A stretch of DNA of 7,871 bases. Source: an uncultured Eubacteriales bacterium (GTDB lineage Bacteria; Bacillota; Clostridia; Lachnospirales; Lachnospiraceae). A program made the position numbers and the translations under genes. Positions 6,229 to 7,871 of the stretch are shown one piece after another. Below the pieces are notes generated by a model. It was not told the origin of the DNA. It worked only from the letters and a program-made list of their open reading frames with translations, and made no database searches. Numbering within the stretch: position 1 is the stretch's first letter; each line of letters starts with the position of its first letter. The DNA lies in NCBI GenBank assembly GCA_900321505.1, contig ONWK01000131.1:1-7871 (forward strand). The letters run 5' to 3'.

Positions 6229-6738
6229 TCACCATACCAGCGCATCATCGCCGATACATGAATCATCATCGCCGCTGTCCACGATCACTATGTCGCCGTC
6301 ATCAGAAGGCGCTTCCGTCTTCTTTTCCGTTGCCTTTTCGGTCGCCGCTTCTGTGGGTTTTTCCGTTTTCTTTCCGGCGGGTTTTTCCGTAGCTTTCTCT
6401 GTGGCTTTTTCCGTGGGTTTTTCCGTGGGTTTTTCTGTGGGTTTCTCGGTAGGCTTTTCGGTAGGCTTCTCCGTTTCCTTCTCGGTTATTTTCTCAGTTT
6501 CCTTCTCGGTAACCGCTTCCGTAGCCTTCTCCGTTTCCTTTTCAGTAACCTTTTCGGTAACAGCCTCTGTCTTTTTCTCAGTTTCCTTCTCGGTCGTACC
6601 TGCTTCGGTTACCGTTTCAGCCGCAGTTGCGGCGCCGGAATCCGTCTGCGTTTCATTTCCGCATCCGCAAAGAGCCGCTGCAAGCGCTATCATGCATATT
6701 CCGCCCTTAATGCTTTTTGTAAGATTCATCTTCTTCAT
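6229..6738 (-). CDS. Lipoprotein with Thr-Glu-Lys-X repeat stalk
   Basis: This 169-residue protein has a lipoprotein signal: a basic start, a hydrophobic stretch (about 13-24) and a lipobox LCGC with the lipid-modified Cys at residue 26. Residues 44-142 are a near-continuous tetrapeptide repeat (TEK followed by P, A, E, V, K or I), including five perfect TEKP units at 89-108. Lys and Glu alternate regularly and Gln is nearly absent (Q31 only). This composition predicts an extended, non-globular stalk rather than an enzyme. After the repeat, a short acidic tail (146-169) contains 'GDIVIVDSGDDD', a lone Cys at 161 and a C-terminal Trp. I do not recognise a family. It probably sits on the outer face of the membrane and spans the wall. 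The start has AGAGG upstream; Met4 is a possible alternative. It lies between a wall-binding transglutaminase-like gene and an acyltransferase gene. Confidence 0.82.
   Translation of the reverse strand: MKKMNLTKSIKGGICMIALAAALCGCGNETQTDSGAATAAETVTEAGTTEKETEKKTEAVTEKVTEKETEKATEAVTEKETEKITEKETEKPTEKPTEKPTEKPTEKPTEKATEKATEKPAGKKTEKPTEAATEKATEKKTEAPSDDGDIVIVDSGDDDSCIGDDALVW
6313..6609 (-). repeat. 12-bp coding repeat array (TEKX tetrapeptides)
   Basis: About two dozen 12-bp units encode Thr-Glu-Lys-X. Two adjacent units are identical (6407-6418 and 6419-6430) and the next (6431-6442) differs by one base. Further units diverge mostly at third codon positions and the fourth codon. This mixture suggests ongoing replication slippage on an older array. 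Any change by whole units keeps the reading frame. Confidence 0.9.
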
Positions 6739-6763
6739 AAAACCAACCTCTGTCTTTCCCGGT

Positions 6764-6784
6764 CAGGCCCCATTCTTCGGCCTG
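6764..6784 (-). other. 6-bp hairpin directly after the stop of the upstream repeat protein
   Basis: CAGGCC (6764-6769) and GGCCTG (6779-6784) are perfect inverted repeats around a 9-nt loop, touching the TGA stop at 6787-6785. No T-run follows on the minus strand, so a strong terminator is unlikely. It may partly attenuate transcription or protect the mRNA 3' end between the two genes. Confidence 0.4.
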
Positions 6785-7871
6785 TCATTTCATCTGTCCG
6801 TACACACTGTACCTGAACGATCCCGGCGTACCATATGTAAACTCATACATATCTCTTCTGAACTGCCATGTTCCTTCCGGATCATATACATACGTAGTAC
6901 CGTCTATCACTATCTCAACCCAGGAATGCTTATCCCTGATATTTCCGGGGTAAGGCACATAACCCCATACCTGATGTGCGTCATATCCGAGTTCAATCGC
7001 CAGCTCACAGAAAACAGCCGCATACACAAAGCAGTTGCCCCAGCCGTTCTTTATCCCGAACGCGGCAAGACTCTTAGTGTTCTTATACTCGTTCCACCGC
7101 GTTTTACCGCCATATCTCAGTTTGGTTGTATAATCAAAGGCGGCTCTGAGGCTTCCCAGCTCCATGGCCTTCTCCGCAGCAAGCTGATCCTTCGATCTTA
7201 CCGCGATCCCATCCTCCCGGAACAGATACATCACATCATCTATCTTCCTGAGGGTGCTGCTCAGCAGCTGTCCGCCTTCCTCAACATAATACCAGCCGTT
7301 TTCCTTCGAGCCGATCCAGCCTTCCTTCGTCCGTATCAGGCCGCCCTTCCCGACATAATACAGAGTATCATCAACGGTTACCACCTGTGAGACTGCCAGT
7401 CTTCCGTCCTCCAGGAAGTAATAATCCTTCCCGGAGACTGTCCGTAATTCGGAAGTAACCATCCTCCCCGTCTCATCAAAATAATACCAGGAATCGCCAA
7501 ACCAGAGCCAGCCGGTCTTCATCCTTCCCGCAGGCGAAAAATAATACCAGCTATTCCTCCACTTCCACCATCCGGTTTTCATATCTCCGGCTTTTCCGAG
7601 ATAGTAATAATTATCGGAAATGTGAAGCCAGCCTGTCTGCATCCTGCCGTTATTACGGAAATAGAACCATTTCCCTTCTATCTCCTTCCAGCCGGTCTGC
7701 ATTACGCCGTTTTCATTCATGTAGTAACGCGTGCCGTCAGCGTCCAGCCATCCGACCGCCTTCTCTCCGTTTTCATAAATGTAATTCCATTTATCATCAG
7801 ACCTGACCCAGCCTGTTTTTATCGGATGGGATTCCGTGGTAATGTCAGCCGTCGGGTCAGTCTCTTCCGGA
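6785..7871 (-). CDS. Cell-wall-binding-repeat protein with C-terminal transglutaminase-like domain (5' end missing)
   Basis: The reading frame stays open from the stop at 6785 to the window edge, giving at least 361 residues; the true start and signal peptide lie outside. The internal Met at 7720 is not the start, because repeat sequence continues upstream of it. Counting from the edge, residues 1-18 are a Thr/Glu/Pro-rich linker. Ten cell-wall-binding-type repeats follow (about 19-224), the first six regular 20-residue units and the last four degenerate. The C-terminal domain (about 228-361) is transglutaminase-like: C280 in 'GWGNCFV', H315 in 'KHSWVEI' and D330 in 'YDPEG'. It is clearly paralogous to the protein at 4141-5031, sharing 'DQLAA', 'LGYDAHQVWGY' versus 'MGYEAHQVYGF', and HSWVE. 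Export is inferred from the repeats and the paralogue. The reaction could be cross-linking or peptide cleavage. Confidence 0.92.
   Translation of the reverse strand, partial: PEETDPTADITTESHPIKTGWVRSDDKWNYIYENGEKAVGWLDADGTRYYMNENGVMQTGWKEIEGKWFYFRNNGRMQTGWLHISDNYYYLGKAGDMKTGWWKWRNSWYYFSPAGRMKTGWLWFGDSWYYFDETGRMVTSELRTVSGKDYYFLEDGRLAVSQVVTVDDTLYYVGKGGLIRTKEGWIGSKENGWYYVEEGGQLLSSTLRKIDDVMYLFREDGIAVRSKDQLAAEKAMELGSLRAAFDYTTKLRYGGKTRWNEYKNTKSLAAFGIKNGWGNCFVYAAVFCELAIELGYDAHQVWGYVPYPGNIRDKHSWVEIVIDGTTYVYDPEGTWQFRRDMYEFTYGTPGSFRYSVYGQMK
7199..7816 (-). repeat. Ten cell-wall-binding repeats in the edge-truncated protein
   Basis: Repeats with consensus TGW/VGW-x(7)-W/Y-Y-Y/F-x(3-5)-G-x-M/A cover visible residues 19-224. 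Units 1-6 are exactly 20 residues. Units 7-10 run 21-23 residues and largely lose the GW pair while keeping the aromatic YYF/YYV and glycine. More units may exist beyond the window edge, though the Thr/Pro-rich linker before unit 1 suggests the array begins here. Confidence 0.85.

Noticed and set aside
6313..6609. Regular short repeats resembling a CRISPR array
   Set aside because: Units are 12 bp, contiguous without spacers, and encode a continuous in-frame protein repeat.
6290..7390. Long plus-strand open frame with a repeated Phe-Ser-Val pattern
   Set aside because: It is the antisense of the TEKX repeat array and the repeat/transglutaminase-like gene. Its repeat pattern is a by-product of the codons on the other strand, and it has no recognisable domain.

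Overview
The window looks like a piece of a Clostridia chromosome, most likely Lachnospiraceae or a close relative. The reasons are the roughly balanced GC content, strong AGGAGG-type ribosome binding sites, cell-wall-binding 'TGW...WYYF' repeat proteins, and a TsaB-RimI fusion of the kind annotated in that group. The assignment is inferred from these features, not from a database search. All nine supported genes lie on the minus strand, so transcription runs from high to low coordinates. No RNA gene, IS element, CRISPR array or origin was seen.

The upstream half (7871 to 4141) encodes cell-surface functions. It opens with a gene cut by the window edge: at least ten cell-wall-binding repeats followed by a transglutaminase-like Cys-His-Asp domain. 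Next comes a small lipoprotein whose body is almost entirely a Thr-Glu-Lys-X repeat, then a multi-pass acyltransferase-3 membrane protein, then a second, smaller cell-wall-binding-repeat/transglutaminase-like protein with its own signal peptide. The two repeat/transglutaminase proteins are clear paralogues flanking the other two. A perfect 13-bp palindrome resembling a REP element and an 8-bp hairpin occupy the 111-nt gap before the second paralogue.

The downstream half (4129 to 31) is mostly intracellular. An alpha/beta hydrolase has a ribosome binding site that overlaps the stop codon of the second surface protein. It is followed by a fused TsaB-RimI protein (tRNA t6A synthesis plus ribosomal-protein acetylation), a class I SAM-dependent methyltransferase, a Nudix hydrolase and a small two-TM membrane protein. 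Gaps here are 11 to 22 nt except before the last gene, where a 94-nt gap holds a plausible sigma-70-type promoter.

The most interesting possibility is that the four surface genes form one envelope module: wall-anchored transglutaminase-fold enzymes, an extended Lys/Glu-rich lipoprotein that could be a spacer or a substrate, and an O-acyltransferase that could modify an envelope glycan. Gene order and sequence suggest this but do not prove it. The downstream genes are ordinary families in an unusual operon setting.
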